Shown here: positions 24,073 to 32,381 of the stretch, piece after piece
Position numbering within the stretch: position 1 is the first letter of the stretch
How the letters are laid out: each line of letters begins with the position of its first letter
DNA from: a bacterium
Lineage (GTDB): Bacteria; KSB1; UBA2214
Length of the DNA: 52,848 nucleotides
Assembly (NCBI GenBank): GCA_029560815.1
Contig: JAKQKF010000058.1
Coordinates: 1-52,848, forward strand
Direction: 5' to 3'
Program-made: the position numbers and the translations under genes
Notes under the pieces: generated by a model
Told to the model about the DNA's origin: nothing
Databases searched by the model: none
The model's input: the letters and a program-made list of their open reading frames with translations, nothing else

Positions 24073-26160
24073 TTACTGCGCGGCGGCCTTTTCAGCCTGC
24101 GCCTCGGCAATGACCTTGGCCTCTACCTCTTTGGGCATCGGGTCATAGTGTGAGAACTTGCGCGTATAGTTGGCGCGGCCCTGGGTCAGGGAGCGGAGGG
24201 TGCTGCTGTAACCATGCAACTCCGCGAGGGGAACCTTGGCCTTGACCACCTGGAAGCGGCCGATCGATTCCATGCCCATGATGCGGCCGCGGCGGCTGTT
24301 GAGGTCGCCCATGATATCGCCCATGTTCTCCTCGGGGCACTTGATCTCGACATCGTAGATGGGCTCGAGCAGAATCGGCTTGGCCGCCTGGACGCACATC
24401 TTGAAGACCTCGCGGCCGGCGATCTGGAAGGCGATATCCTTTGAGTCGACCGGATGCTCCTTGCCGTCATAGACCATGGCCTTGACGTCGACGATGCGGT
24501 AGCCCGCGATGGCGCCCTCTTCGAGGATCTGACGCACGCCCTTTTCGATGGAGGGGATGAAGGGGCCGGAGATGGAGCCGCCGACGATATGGCTTTCGAA
24601 TTCAAAGCCCGCCCCGCGCGGCTGGGGTTCGATGCGCATCCAGACCTCGGCGAACTGGCCGGCGCCGCCGGTCTGCTTCTTGTGGCGGTATTTCTCATCG
24701 GACTTGCCGGTGATGGTCTCGCGATAGGGAATCTTGGGTTTCTTCTGTTCCACTTCGACCCCGTAGCGCTCCTTGAGGCGGTTGACGATGACCGCGAGGT
24801 GGATTTCACCCTGGCCCGAGAGCACCGTCTGCTTCAGCTCGGGATTGACCTCAATGGTGAAACTGGGGTCGGTTTCGTTGAGCGTGTGCAGTCCGCTCGA
24901 GATCTTGTCTTCATCACCCTTGCTTTTCGGGGTGACAGCGACCTGGACCACCGGCTCGGGGAAGGCGACCGGGGGAAAGACCACCTGTTTGCGGCGGTCG
25001 GAGAGGGTGTTGTTGGTATGGGTGTTCCTCAGTTTCACCAGGGCGCCGATGTCGCCGGCGATGAGGTTGCCCTTCTCCTTGCGGTTGCGGCCGTTGAGCT
25101 CATAGATCTGACCGATCTTTTCGGAGATGTTGTTGGAGGTGTTGAGTACCTCGTCGCCGGGCTTGATCTGTCCGGAGTAGATACGGATGAGGGAGAGTTC
25201 GCCGACGTGCATCTCGGAGAGGGTCTTGAAAATAAAGCCGCTGAAGGGAGCTTTTTCATCCGTGGCAATGGTGATCTCTGCACCGGCGCCGTCTTTGGCA
25301 GGCGCAGCCGGCCGGTCGATCGGGGAGGGGCCGTAGTCGGAGATGAAGTCGAGCAGAAGGGTGCTGCCGTAGTTTTTGGCGGCGGCGCCGCAGAGGATCG
25401 GAAAGATGGTGGCGTTGCGGATGCCGGCGCGCAGGCCTTGCGCTGTCTCTTCCGGCGTCAGTTCACCGGCCTCGAAATACTTTTCGAGGATGGTATCGTC
25501 CGCTTCGGCGATCTTTTCGATCAGGGCGTTGCGCATCTCTTCGGCCTTGCCCTTCAGATCGGCGGGGATCTCCTCGCTTTTGTACTTGCCGCTGCCATCG
25601 CTCTGGAAGGTCACTTTTTTCATCGTCAGCAGGTCGACTACCGCATCAAAAGTTTCACCTTCCTTGACCGGGAACTGGACCGGGATCGCACTGTTGCCAT
25701 AGGCCTCCTGGGCGTTGGCGACAACCTTGCTGAAACTGGCGTGCTCCTTGTCGAGGCGGTTGATGAAGAAGAGGCGGGGCCCCTTGTTCTTCTCGATGAT
25801 GTCCCAGGCCAGGTCTGTGCCCACCTCGACTCCGGAGACGCCGTTCAGGAGCACGACGGTCAGGTCAGTCACGCGCAGGCCGCAGTGGACCTCACCGATG
25901 AAATCGGGATAACCGGGCATATCGAGGATGTTGAACTTGTTCTTTTTCCAGTCGATAGTCATCAGCGACGCGCTGATGGAAATTTTGCGCTCGATCTCGT
26001 CGGAGCGGTAATCGGCGGTTGTGGAACCGTCGTCGATAGTGCCGAGACGAGTGATGGCGCCGGCCGCGAAAAGCATGCCTTCGACCAAGGTTGATTTGCC
26101 TGTTGACTGGTGTGAAACGAGGCCGACATTTCTGATGTCGTTGGGGCCGTAATCTTTCAC
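24073..26160 (-). CDS. Elongation factor G-like GTPase (EF-G paralogue)
   Basis: The 695-residue protein has all five EF-G domains but belongs to the divergent EF-G-like group. It starts at GTG 26160 behind AAAAGGAG. The G1 loop is SHQSTGKST (residues 16-24), G3 is DMPGYPDF (80-87) and G4 is NRLDKE. Canonical EF-G has DTPGHVDF. Tyr84 here replaces the His that positions the hydrolytic water, as also in FusA2-type paralogues. Domain IV retains EKGVRQILEEGAIAGY and KAMVYDGKEHPVDS, and domain V has ECPEENMGDIMGDLNSRRGRIMGME. The role may be ribosome binding without normal translocation, or stress-related translation. A canonical fusA would be expected elsewhere in the genome. An acyl-CoA-synthetase-like gene precedes it by 63 bases on the same strand. 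Confidence 0.93.
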   Translation of the reverse strand: MKDYGPNDIRNVGLVSHQSTGKSTLVEGMLFAAGAITRLGTIDDGSTTADYRSDEIERKISISASLMTIDWKKNKFNILDMPGYPDFIGEVHCGLRVTDLTVVLLNGVSGVEVGTDLAWDIIEKNKGPRLFFINRLDKEHASFSKVVANAQEAYGNSAIPVQFPVKEGETFDAVVDLLTMKKVTFQSDGSGKYKSEEIPADLKGKAEEMRNALIEKIAEADDTILEKYFEAGELTPEETAQGLRAGIRNATIFPILCGAAAKNYGSTLLLDFISDYGPSPIDRPAAPAKDGAGAEITIATDEKAPFSGFIFKTLSEMHVGELSLIRIYSGQIKPGDEVLNTSNNISEKIGQIYELNGRNRKEKGNLIAGDIGALVKLRNTHTNNTLSDRRKQVVFPPVAFPEPVVQVAVTPKSKGDEDKISSGLHTLNETDPSFTIEVNPELKQTVLSGQGEIHLAVIVNRLKERYGVEVEQKKPKIPYRETITGKSDEKYRHKKQTGGAGQFAEVWMRIEPQPRGAGFEFESHIVGGSISGPFIPSIEKGVRQILEEGAIAGYRIVDVKAMVYDGKEHPVDSKDIAFQIAGREVFKMCVQAAKPILLEPIYDVEIKCPEENMGDIMGDLNSRRGRIMGMESIGRFQVVKAKVPLAELHGYSSTLRSLTQGRANYTRKFSHYDPMPKEVEAKVIAEAQAEKAAAQ

Positions 26161-26181
26161 GATGGTTCTCCTTTTGTTAAA

Positions 26182-26198
26182 CCCCGCCCGGGGCGGGG
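26182..26198 (-). other. GC hairpin between the ligase-like and EF-G-like genes
   Basis: A 7-bp stem CCCCGCC/GGCGGGG with a 3-base loop is followed on the minus strand by TTTAAC, which is a poor U-tract. It may attenuate read-through from the upstream gene. It lies just before the EF-G-like ribosome site and could also affect translation. Confidence 0.3.
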
Positions 26199-26223
26199 GA
26201 ATCGCAGTATATGATGAAATGTG

Positions 26224-27771
26224 CTACTGTTTGCCATGTGCGGGGGCCGCTGACCTGGCCTGGGCTGCCTCGCTGCGCAGAATATTCTTGAGCACCCGCC
26301 CGGTGGGGCTCTTGGGCAAAGCGGCGACGAAATCGATCATCTTCGGGCTCTTGTAGACCGGCAGGGAGGCCCGGCACCAGCTGATAAGCTCCTCGCGTGA
26401 GGCCCGCTCCCCCTCCTTGAGCACCACGCAGGCCTTGACCTCCTGCCCCTGCGCCGTATCGGGAATTCCAACCACAGCGGCCTCGGCGACCGCCGGATGG
26501 CTGAGCAGTACCTCCTCCACCTCGAAGGAAAAGATCTGAAAGCCCCCCTTGATGATGATGTCCTCCTTGCGCTCCTGGACGAAGAGATAGTGTTCGTCGT
26601 CGAGATAACCGACATCACCCGAGAAAAACCAGTCATCGCGCAGGCGCTGCTGGGTCCGGTCCGGTTTGCGATAGTACTCCTGCATCAGAGTCGGACTCTT
26701 GACCCAGATCTCGCCGCTCTGGTTGGGGCGGAGCAGCTGGCCCTCCTCATCGAGGATCTGCAGCTCGACGCCGACCAGGGGCAGGCCGACCGAACCGGGC
26801 TTGCGGTCGCGGTTGATGCGCATCGAGGTGACCAGGGGGCCGGCCTCCGTAAAGCCGTAGCTCTCGAGCAGCTGCGCGTGAAATTTCTCCTCAAAGGCCG
26901 CGAGCACCCCCTCCTGGATCTGCCCCCCGTAACTGAGGGCGTAGCGGAGAGTGGTGACGGGGGGATCAGGGGGATCCATCTGCGCAAGGAGTTTGTACAT
27001 CCCTGGCACGCCGGCCAGGAAGGTGACTTGCTGCTCGCGCAAGGCTGCGACCACCTCGGCGGGGAGAAAACGCGGCTGCAGGACAGCCGTCGCCCCGGCA
27101 TAGAAGGTCCCGTGCATGAGCAGACTCTGGCCGAGGGGGTGAAAGAGTGGCAGCACCGCCAGCACCCGGTCATCCACGGTGATGCGGAACATCTCTGCGC
27201 TGGTGGTCGCGCCGGCGACCAGGGCGGCATGGGTGAATTCAGCGCCCAGGTTCTCCTCAGAGCCGCCGGAGATATAGTTGATCACAGCCAGATCGTCGGG
27301 ACCGGCGCCGGACGTCTCCGCCGCTTCGGATGACTGGGCGATCAGCCGCGTGAGGGAGTGGGCATGGTGCGGAATCTGATCGCCGAGCAGGAGCTGCAGA
27401 GTGCATTCAGGCGCCTGCGCCAGAGCGCCCTGCAGTTGCGCGAGAAAACCGGACCACGAAATTATCGCCCGGCAGCCGCTGTGCTGGAGAGTGGCCGCGA
27501 GTTCGGACTCTTTGCTCAGGATGCTGACCGGTACAACCACAGCGCCGATATGGAGAAGGGCATAGTAGCTGATGCAGAAATGGGGGAGATTGGGGAGATG
27601 CAACGCGACACGATCGCCCCGTCCGATCCCCAGACTCTGCAGGCCTCCGGCCAGACGGCGCACGGCTTGATAGAAATGGCGGTAATCTACTTTCTGGCTG
27701 CCGAAAACCATGGCGCAGTTTTCTGGCACTCTATTTGCAACTTTCTCGAGATGGGCGATGAGGGTTGGCAA
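26224..27771 (-). CDS. Acyl-CoA synthetase/benzoate-CoA ligase-like protein with degenerate P-loop
   Basis: The 515-residue protein is an ANL-superfamily adenylate-forming enzyme. It starts at TTG 27771. Motifs kept are YGFTEAGP (A5), GEIWVKSPTLMQEYY (A6), WFFSGDVGYLD (A7), ERKEDIIIKGGFQIFSFEVE (A8) and the A10 segment LPKSPTGRVLKNILR with the catalytic Lys. The A3 phosphate-binding loop is abnormal: residues 166-181 read YISGGSEENLGAEFTH where active members have the pattern YTSGTTGxPKGV. The T-T-G-x-P-K core is lost, though the length and flanking Y-x-S-G and T-H are retained. So the fold is surely ANL, but ATP-dependent activation is doubtful. It could use altered chemistry or bind CoA esters without adenylation. 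No carrier protein gene is adjacent. Confidence 0.88.
   Translation of the reverse strand: MPTLIAHLEKVANRVPENCAMVFGSQKVDYRHFYQAVRRLAGGLQSLGIGRGDRVALHLPNLPHFCISYYALLHIGAVVVPVSILSKESELAATLQHSGCRAIISWSGFLAQLQGALAQAPECTLQLLLGDQIPHHAHSLTRLIAQSSEAAETSGAGPDDLAVINYISGGSEENLGAEFTHAALVAGATTSAEMFRITVDDRVLAVLPLFHPLGQSLLMHGTFYAGATAVLQPRFLPAEVVAALREQQVTFLAGVPGMYKLLAQMDPPDPPVTTLRYALSYGGQIQEGVLAAFEEKFHAQLLESYGFTEAGPLVTSMRINRDRKPGSVGLPLVGVELQILDEEGQLLRPNQSGEIWVKSPTLMQEYYRKPDRTQQRLRDDWFFSGDVGYLDDEHYLFVQERKEDIIIKGGFQIFSFEVEEVLLSHPAVAEAAVVGIPDTAQGQEVKACVVLKEGERASREELISWCRASLPVYKSPKMIDFVAALPKSPTGRVLKNILRSEAAQARSAAPAHGKQ
27724..27739 (+). promoter_or_regulatory. Second sigma-54-like -24/-12 sequence
   Basis: TGGCACTCTATTTGCA matches TGGCAC-N5-TTGCA exactly, with the GG and GC 12 bases apart. 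It lies on the plus strand inside the 5' end of the divergent ligase-like gene and about 260 bases upstream of the S41 protease start. Transcription would start near 27750. It may be chance, since it falls within coding sequence. Confidence 0.4.
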
Positions 27772-27942
27772 TAAATATACCTATAAAAATTTGATAATAT
27801 TATAAATAAATTATAAAAGCCCTGGGCGGGCGCTCCGGCCTCTATGCCAAAAAAAGGACAGAAATGGCTCATCGTGAGACCCGCATCGCCGGCTTTGCCT
27901 TGTTTTATATCTTGAAAAATTACTTCTAAACAATGAAAATGT

Positions 27943-27993
27943 CAAGAGAATTTTCTCTTGCATCTTGTTTCTCACTGATAATATTGCTAAATT
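27943..27993 (+). promoter_or_regulatory. Inverted repeat and candidate promoter of the S41 protease
   Basis: A perfect inverted repeat CAAGAGAA-TT-TTCTCTTG (27943-27960) precedes TTGTTT (27965-27970), a 17-base spacer and TAAATT (27988-27993). The -10 ends 5 bases before the preferred ATG 27999, which would imply a nearly leaderless mRNA. The wider gap from 27772 is very AT-rich at 27772-27815 and must also hold the promoter of the divergent ligase-like gene. Confidence 0.4.
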
Positions 27994-27998
27994 TAGGC

Positions 27999-29546
27999 AT
28001 GCTTCATATCCGCAAGAAAAAAACCGCCGCTCTGACTGCCGGCGGCCTGGTCGTGATCGCCGCGCTCTGGATCGGTCCGGCCCGTATTATCCATGCCGCG
28101 CAGAGCACCTATAACAAAATGATGGTGCTGACCATGGTGCTCGACAAGATCGAGCGCTTTTACGTCGATGACCGTAAACCCGACGAACTCATCGACAGTG
28201 CCATCGACGGCATCCTCGGGGCGCTCGACCCCCACTCCATCTATCTCACTCCGGATGAATTCACCGAATACAAGGGCACCTTCCTCGGCTACCAGGGCAT
28301 CGGCCTGAAATACAATCGTCTGCCCGAAAAGCTGCTCGTTGCGGCTGTGATGCCCGGCTCACCGGCGGCGGAGGAGGGAATCCGTCCGGGCGACAAGATC
28401 ATGCGTATCAGCGGCAAAATGACTCAATTCGTTGATGATGCGGAGCTCTCCGCACTGTTGCGGGAGCCGGTGGTACGGCTGGAGATCGAACGGGAAGGGG
28501 TGCGCGATCTCATCCCCTTCGCCATCAGCAAGCGCGCGGTCGTGCCGCAGACCGTGAGCAGCGCCTTTATGCTCAACGATTCGGTTGCCTTTATCAAGCT
28601 TGAGCGCTTCATCCAGACCACTCCCGCCGAGTTCGACCAGGCCTGGTCGCGGCTGCGGGCGGCCAAACCGGCCGCTTTGATCCTCGATCTGCGCGATAAT
28701 CTGGGTGGTGATCTCCAGGCCGGCGTCAAGATCGCCGACCGTTTCCTGCCCGCCGGCAGGATGATCACCTATACCACCGGGCGCGGGCCCGGGGCCAATA
28801 TGGAGTTCCGCGCTGGTGCGGAGAACAAGCTGCCCGCCCTGCCGGTGATCGTGCTGATCAACGGCGGCTCGGCCAGCGATGCCGAGATCGTCGCCGGGGC
28901 GCTGCAGGACTGGGACCGGGCTCTCATCGCCGGCAGGCCCAGCTTCGGCAAGGCCCTGGTGCAGAGCGAGTTCACCTTTCCGGACGGTTCGGCGATGCTG
29001 TTGACTACGGCGCGATTTTACACTCCGCTCGGCCGTTCTCTCTTCCGCGCCGGGCAGACGCGCCCGCAGAGCAGCGGCCGCAGCAGCGGCAAGGAGGGGG
29101 CGCCGCTGCGTACTCCCGGCGGCCGCCTCATGACGGCCACCGGCACCATCGTCCCTGACGTCGAGCTGCCCGGAGATTCACTGAACTACTCGCCGGCGCT
29201 GCGCCGTCTGCTCGCCGCGCGCGAGAACCCTCTCGCCATCTTTAGCGAGACCTACGCTGCGGCCCATCCCGAGCTGGCGCGTGACCGGGAGGGGTTTATC
29301 CGCAATTTCGAGCCCCCCGAGTCGCTGCTGCGCGATTTGCAGCAGCAGGCCAGGCGGATGGGGGTGAATTTTTCCGCCCAGGATCTCAGCCGCAACCGCG
29401 ACGGCGTCCGCCTGCTCCTCAAGCGGGAGATCGCCGCCATGATGTGGGGTGAAGAGGCGCGCACCCGGATCACCCTCCTTGCCGATGCGCAGGTGCAGGG
29501 CTGCAGCGCGTTGTGGCGGCAGGCCCGGCAGCTGGCCTGGCGTTGA
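27999..29546 (+). CDS. S41-family C-terminal processing protease (CtpA-like)
   Basis: The 515-residue protein begins MLHIRKKKTAALTAGGLVV, a signal/anchor segment. ATG 27933 is an alternative start, but it would put the inverted repeat inside the gene. An N-terminal helical region ends with the S41 signature DPHSIYLTPDEF. The PDZ domain is about 85-165 (YQGIGLKYNRLPEKLLVAAVMPGSPAAEEGIRPGDKI). The protease core holds INGGSASDAEIVAGALQDW with catalytic Ser293, and SFGKALVQ with Lys318, which is 25 residues later as in CtpB and Prc. Such enzymes cut the C-termini of periplasmic or membrane proteins. The core is followed by a longer C-terminal region (about 375-515) with a charged helix. The anchor places it in the periplasm. 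Confidence 0.92.
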   Translation: MLHIRKKKTAALTAGGLVVIAALWIGPARIIHAAQSTYNKMMVLTMVLDKIERFYVDDRKPDELIDSAIDGILGALDPHSIYLTPDEFTEYKGTFLGYQGIGLKYNRLPEKLLVAAVMPGSPAAEEGIRPGDKIMRISGKMTQFVDDAELSALLREPVVRLEIEREGVRDLIPFAISKRAVVPQTVSSAFMLNDSVAFIKLERFIQTTPAEFDQAWSRLRAAKPAALILDLRDNLGGDLQAGVKIADRFLPAGRMITYTTGRGPGANMEFRAGAENKLPALPVIVLINGGSASDAEIVAGALQDWDRALIAGRPSFGKALVQSEFTFPDGSAMLLTTARFYTPLGRSLFRAGQTRPQSSGRSSGKEGAPLRTPGGRLMTATGTIVPDVELPGDSLNYSPALRRLLAARENPLAIFSETYAAAHPELARDREGFIRNFEPPESLLRDLQQQARRMGVNFSAQDLSRNRDGVRLLLKREIAAMMWGEEARTRITLLADAQVQGCSALWRQARQLAWR

Positions 29547-29894
29547 GACGGCCGTCTGAAGTGATGCCCCGCCCGATACCGGGCACTCCCTGAACTCTCC
29601 TCTTCTGTTCCGCCGCTCTTCCAGTCACGGGAGTGGGCCGGCCGTTCGCGCAATAAAAAAATAGCTTGACATAGTCTGCGGGATATTGTATGTTTACTGG
29701 TCGGTTTTCGGCCAGTTTTAGCCCCCACCGGCCGCTGCAGGGACCGCGCCGGCGCGGGCAGGTCGTGGTGCGGGGTGGTGTGGAACTCCCGAAGGGGAGG
29801 TTGGAGCTCTCCACAGCAACGCCCACAGGATTTCTCTGTGCTCACTGATCGGCGATCTATTCGCCCGGACGATGCTTTGGAAACGCTCAACACC
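29547..29894 (+). other. Promoter and fold-rich leader of the signalling operon
   Basis: A strong promoter, TTGACA (29666-29671), 17 bases and TATGTT (29689-29694), points to transcription from about 29701. A hairpin CTGGTCG/CGGCCAG with TTTTA (29697-29719) overlaps the start and may end upstream transcripts. Downstream are the perfect palindrome CCGCGCC-GGCGCGG (29744-29757) and a nested structure TGTGGA (29779-29784)/TCCACA (29810-29815) that encloses CTCCC-GAAG-GGGAG. I do not recognise a known RNA class. The sequence from 29547 to 29665 shows nothing clear. Confidence 0.55.
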
Positions 29895-30830
29895 GTGAAC
29901 AGACCCCTCATTCTGGTGGTCGATGATCTCCCGGTCAACATCCAGCTGATCCAGAACTACCTTGCGGCGGTCGGGTACGACACCATGTCGGCCCACAACG
30001 GCGAAGAGGCCCTGGTGCGGATCCGGGAGCGTCAGCCTGATCTGGTCCTGCTCGATGTCATGATGCCGAGGATGGATGGCTTTGAAACATGCCGGCATCT
30101 CAAACACAATCCATCCACCCAGTACATTCCCGTGATCATGGTCACTGCGCTCAACGAACTGGATGACAAGATCCGCGGCATCGAGGCCGGAGCGGACGAT
30201 TTCATCAGTAAGCCGTTCAACCGCCTCGAGCTGCTGGCCCGCGTCAAGTCGCTTCTGCGCGTCAAAACCCTGCATGATCAGCTCCAGGTCAAGATCCGCC
30301 AGCTCGAGCAGATGAGGGAGCAGCTCCGCGCCCTGGCTGTCACGGACGGCCTGACCGGAGTGTACAACTATCGTTACTTCCGCCAGTACCTCGCCCAGGA
30401 GATCCGCCGTGCCGAAAGGCATCAGCTTGCGGTCTCGCTGGCAATGCTGGATATCGATTTTTTCAAGCGGTATAATGACGCCCATGGCCATCTCGCCGGC
30501 GATGAGGTGCTGCGCATCGTCGCCCGGCTGATGAAAGGCCACACCCGAGCCATTGATGTCGTGGCCCGCTATGGGGGTGAAGAATTTGCCATCATCCTGC
30601 CCGAGACCGGCAAGGCTGCGGCCGGTATCGTAGCGGAAAAAGTGCGCCGCCTGGTGGAAAATTTCCCCTTCCCGCAGAGCAACGGCAAAAGTCAGAATCA
30701 CCTGACCGTCAGCATCGGAGTGGCCACTTTTACCGATGACGCCAAAAATGCGGACAGCCTGATCCATATCGCGGACCAGCGGCTCTATCGAGCCAAGGCG
30801 GAGGGCAGAAATTGTGTCGTGGACAAGTGA
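29895..30830 (+). CDS. Response regulator diguanylate cyclase (REC-GGDEF, PleD-like)
   Basis: The 311-residue protein makes cyclic di-GMP from GTP when its receiver is phosphorylated. The start is uncertain. GTG 29895 gives the usual short lead (MNRPLILVVDD), while the frame is open to 29775. The receiver has D10/D11, phospho-acceptor D54 in LVLLDVMMPRMDG and SKPFN with the conserved Lys. A coiled linker (VKIRQLEQMREQLRALAV) precedes DGLTGVYNYRYF at the GGDEF domain. The signature is GGEEF at residues 227-231, which is a competent form. The RxxD inhibitory motif five residues before it is not evident (the sequence there is IDVVARY). It leads a five-gene signalling operon and precedes the next kinase by 15 bases. 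Confidence 0.93.
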   Translation: MNRPLILVVDDLPVNIQLIQNYLAAVGYDTMSAHNGEEALVRIRERQPDLVLLDVMMPRMDGFETCRHLKHNPSTQYIPVIMVTALNELDDKIRGIEAGADDFISKPFNRLELLARVKSLLRVKTLHDQLQVKIRQLEQMREQLRALAVTDGLTGVYNYRYFRQYLAQEIRRAERHQLAVSLAMLDIDFFKRYNDAHGHLAGDEVLRIVARLMKGHTRAIDVVARYGGEEFAIILPETGKAAAGIVAEKVRRLVENFPFPQSNGKSQNHLTVSIGVATFTDDAKNADSLIHIADQRLYRAKAEGRNCVVDK

Positions 30831-30845
30831 TGGGAGAGTGCTTCT

Positions 30846-32339
30846 GTGAGCAACTGGATCGCATTGCAACTTAAAAGCAGGCTGTTCCGCAAGGTCTTCT
30901 TTTACACCTTTGCCGCCACGATGCTGCCGCTGGTGCTGATGGGCTTTTACTGGCTCCGGCTGACCGACGGCGGGAGCGCGGTTCTTTTTCCCGGTTTTTT
31001 CAGCGTCGTTGTCCTCGCCCTCCTTCTGGCCGGCGTCGTCGCCTATTTCCTCTCGCGCAATATCACCCTGCCCATCTCCGATCTGGCCAAGAGCGCGACC
31101 GAGATCGCCCGCGGCAACTTTTCGCACGAGATCAAGGTTCTCTCCAACGATGAGATCGGCCGTCTCGCCCGCCTCTTCAATTATATGACCACCGAGCTGC
31201 GCCGCCTCAACAACATGAACCTCGCCCAGATTATCGCCGAGCGCAACAAAACCCAGACGATCATCAAGAATATCGCCGACGGCGTTGTCGTCACCGATCC
31301 GCGCGGCAAGGTGCTCCTCCTCAACGCCTCGGCGGAGAAATGGCTCGGACTGCGCGAAAAGGACGCCCTGGAGAAGCCTCTCGAGACTTTTATCCAGGAA
31401 GAGAAGATGCTCCAGCTTTTGGCCGACGCCGGGGAGAACAACGGTACGACCCTGCCGCCGGTGGAGATCACCTTCCGCCCGCCCGGCGAGTGGAAACCGC
31501 GCGTCTTCCAGGCGCACGCCGCGCGCGTTCTCCAGGATGACAACCAGCTCATCGGCATCGTCACCGTCCTCAGCGATATCACCCAGCAGAAAGAGATCGA
31601 CCGGATGAAGACCGAGCTGGTCTCGATGGTCGCCCATGAGCTGCGCTCGCCCCTGACCAGCATCTCCGGTTTTAGCGAGCTGCTGCTCGATCCCGACCTC
31701 AGCAGGGAACAGCAGGAGGAGTACGCCGGCATTATCCTCAAGGAGTCCAATCGCCTCGGCGATCTGATCAACAAGTTTCTCGACATTTCGCGCATCGAAT
31801 CGGGCCGCATCCAGCCCAAGAAGAACGCGATCGATCTGGTCGAGACCGTGCAGATGGTGATCGGCAACAATTCCTTCCTGGCCGCGAAAAAGAACATCGA
31901 TGTCGAGGTGCATCCCCCCGATGAGCCGGCCGAGATCTGGGCCGACAGCGGCATGATGGAGCAGGTTTTCATCAACCTCTTCTCGAATGCGATCAAATAT
32001 AGCCCGGAAAATACGCGCATCGATATCCTCGTGCGCCAGAACGAGAACGAGGTGATCGCTGAGGTTCACGATCAGGGCTATGGCATTCCCCGCAACGCTA
32101 TCGGCAAGATTTTTGACAAATTTTTCCGCGTCACTGAACACGAGGCCGTCCGCGCCAGCACCGGCACCGGCCTCGGACTGGCCCTGGTCAAACAGATCAT
32201 CGAGCTGCACGGCGGCCGTATCACCGTCGAGAGTGAGATCGGCAAGGGATCGGTCTTTACCATTTATCTGCCCAAGGCTCACATCGCCCAGAGCGGCCTC
32301 CCGCAGACCGAAGAGGATGCCGAGAATATTATCCGCTGA
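30846..32339 (+). CDS. Membrane histidine kinase (HAMP-PAS-HisKA-HATPase)
   Basis: The 497-residue protein starts at GTG 30846. Two membrane segments (about 15-38 and 48-70) have almost no periplasmic loop between them, so sensing is likely by the membrane or by the cytoplasmic PAS. HAMP (about 70-125) reads SRNITLPISDLAKSATEIARGNF. PAS is about 140-255, and HisKA has VAHELRSPLTS with phospho-acceptor His264. HATPase keeps NLFSNAIKYS (N), DQGYGIP (G1), FDKFFRV (F) and TGTGLGLALVKQI (G2). It resembles the PhoR/VicK class. The gene after it encodes a receiver-only regulator, the probable partner. Confidence 0.93.
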   Translation: MSNWIALQLKSRLFRKVFFYTFAATMLPLVLMGFYWLRLTDGGSAVLFPGFFSVVVLALLLAGVVAYFLSRNITLPISDLAKSATEIARGNFSHEIKVLSNDEIGRLARLFNYMTTELRRLNNMNLAQIIAERNKTQTIIKNIADGVVVTDPRGKVLLLNASAEKWLGLREKDALEKPLETFIQEEKMLQLLADAGENNGTTLPPVEITFRPPGEWKPRVFQAHAARVLQDDNQLIGIVTVLSDITQQKEIDRMKTELVSMVAHELRSPLTSISGFSELLLDPDLSREQQEEYAGIILKESNRLGDLINKFLDISRIESGRIQPKKNAIDLVETVQMVIGNNSFLAAKKNIDVEVHPPDEPAEIWADSGMMEQVFINLFSNAIKYSPENTRIDILVRQNENEVIAEVHDQGYGIPRNAIGKIFDKFFRVTEHEAVRASTGTGLGLALVKQIIELHGGRITVESEIGKGSVFTIYLPKAHIAQSGLPQTEEDAENIIR

Positions 32340-32381
32340 ACCAAGACCCGTGCGCCGGGAGAGAAGAGGAAGGGAAGGAAT

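Noticed and set aside
27687..27872. 61-codon minus-strand frame in the ligase-S41 gap
   Set aside because: It is mostly the AT-rich promoter region plus the ligase gene in another frame.
29697..29894. GEMM (c-di-GMP-I) riboswitch before the diguanylate cyclase
   Set aside because: The conserved core with its GNRA tetraloop and receptor arrangement is not found.
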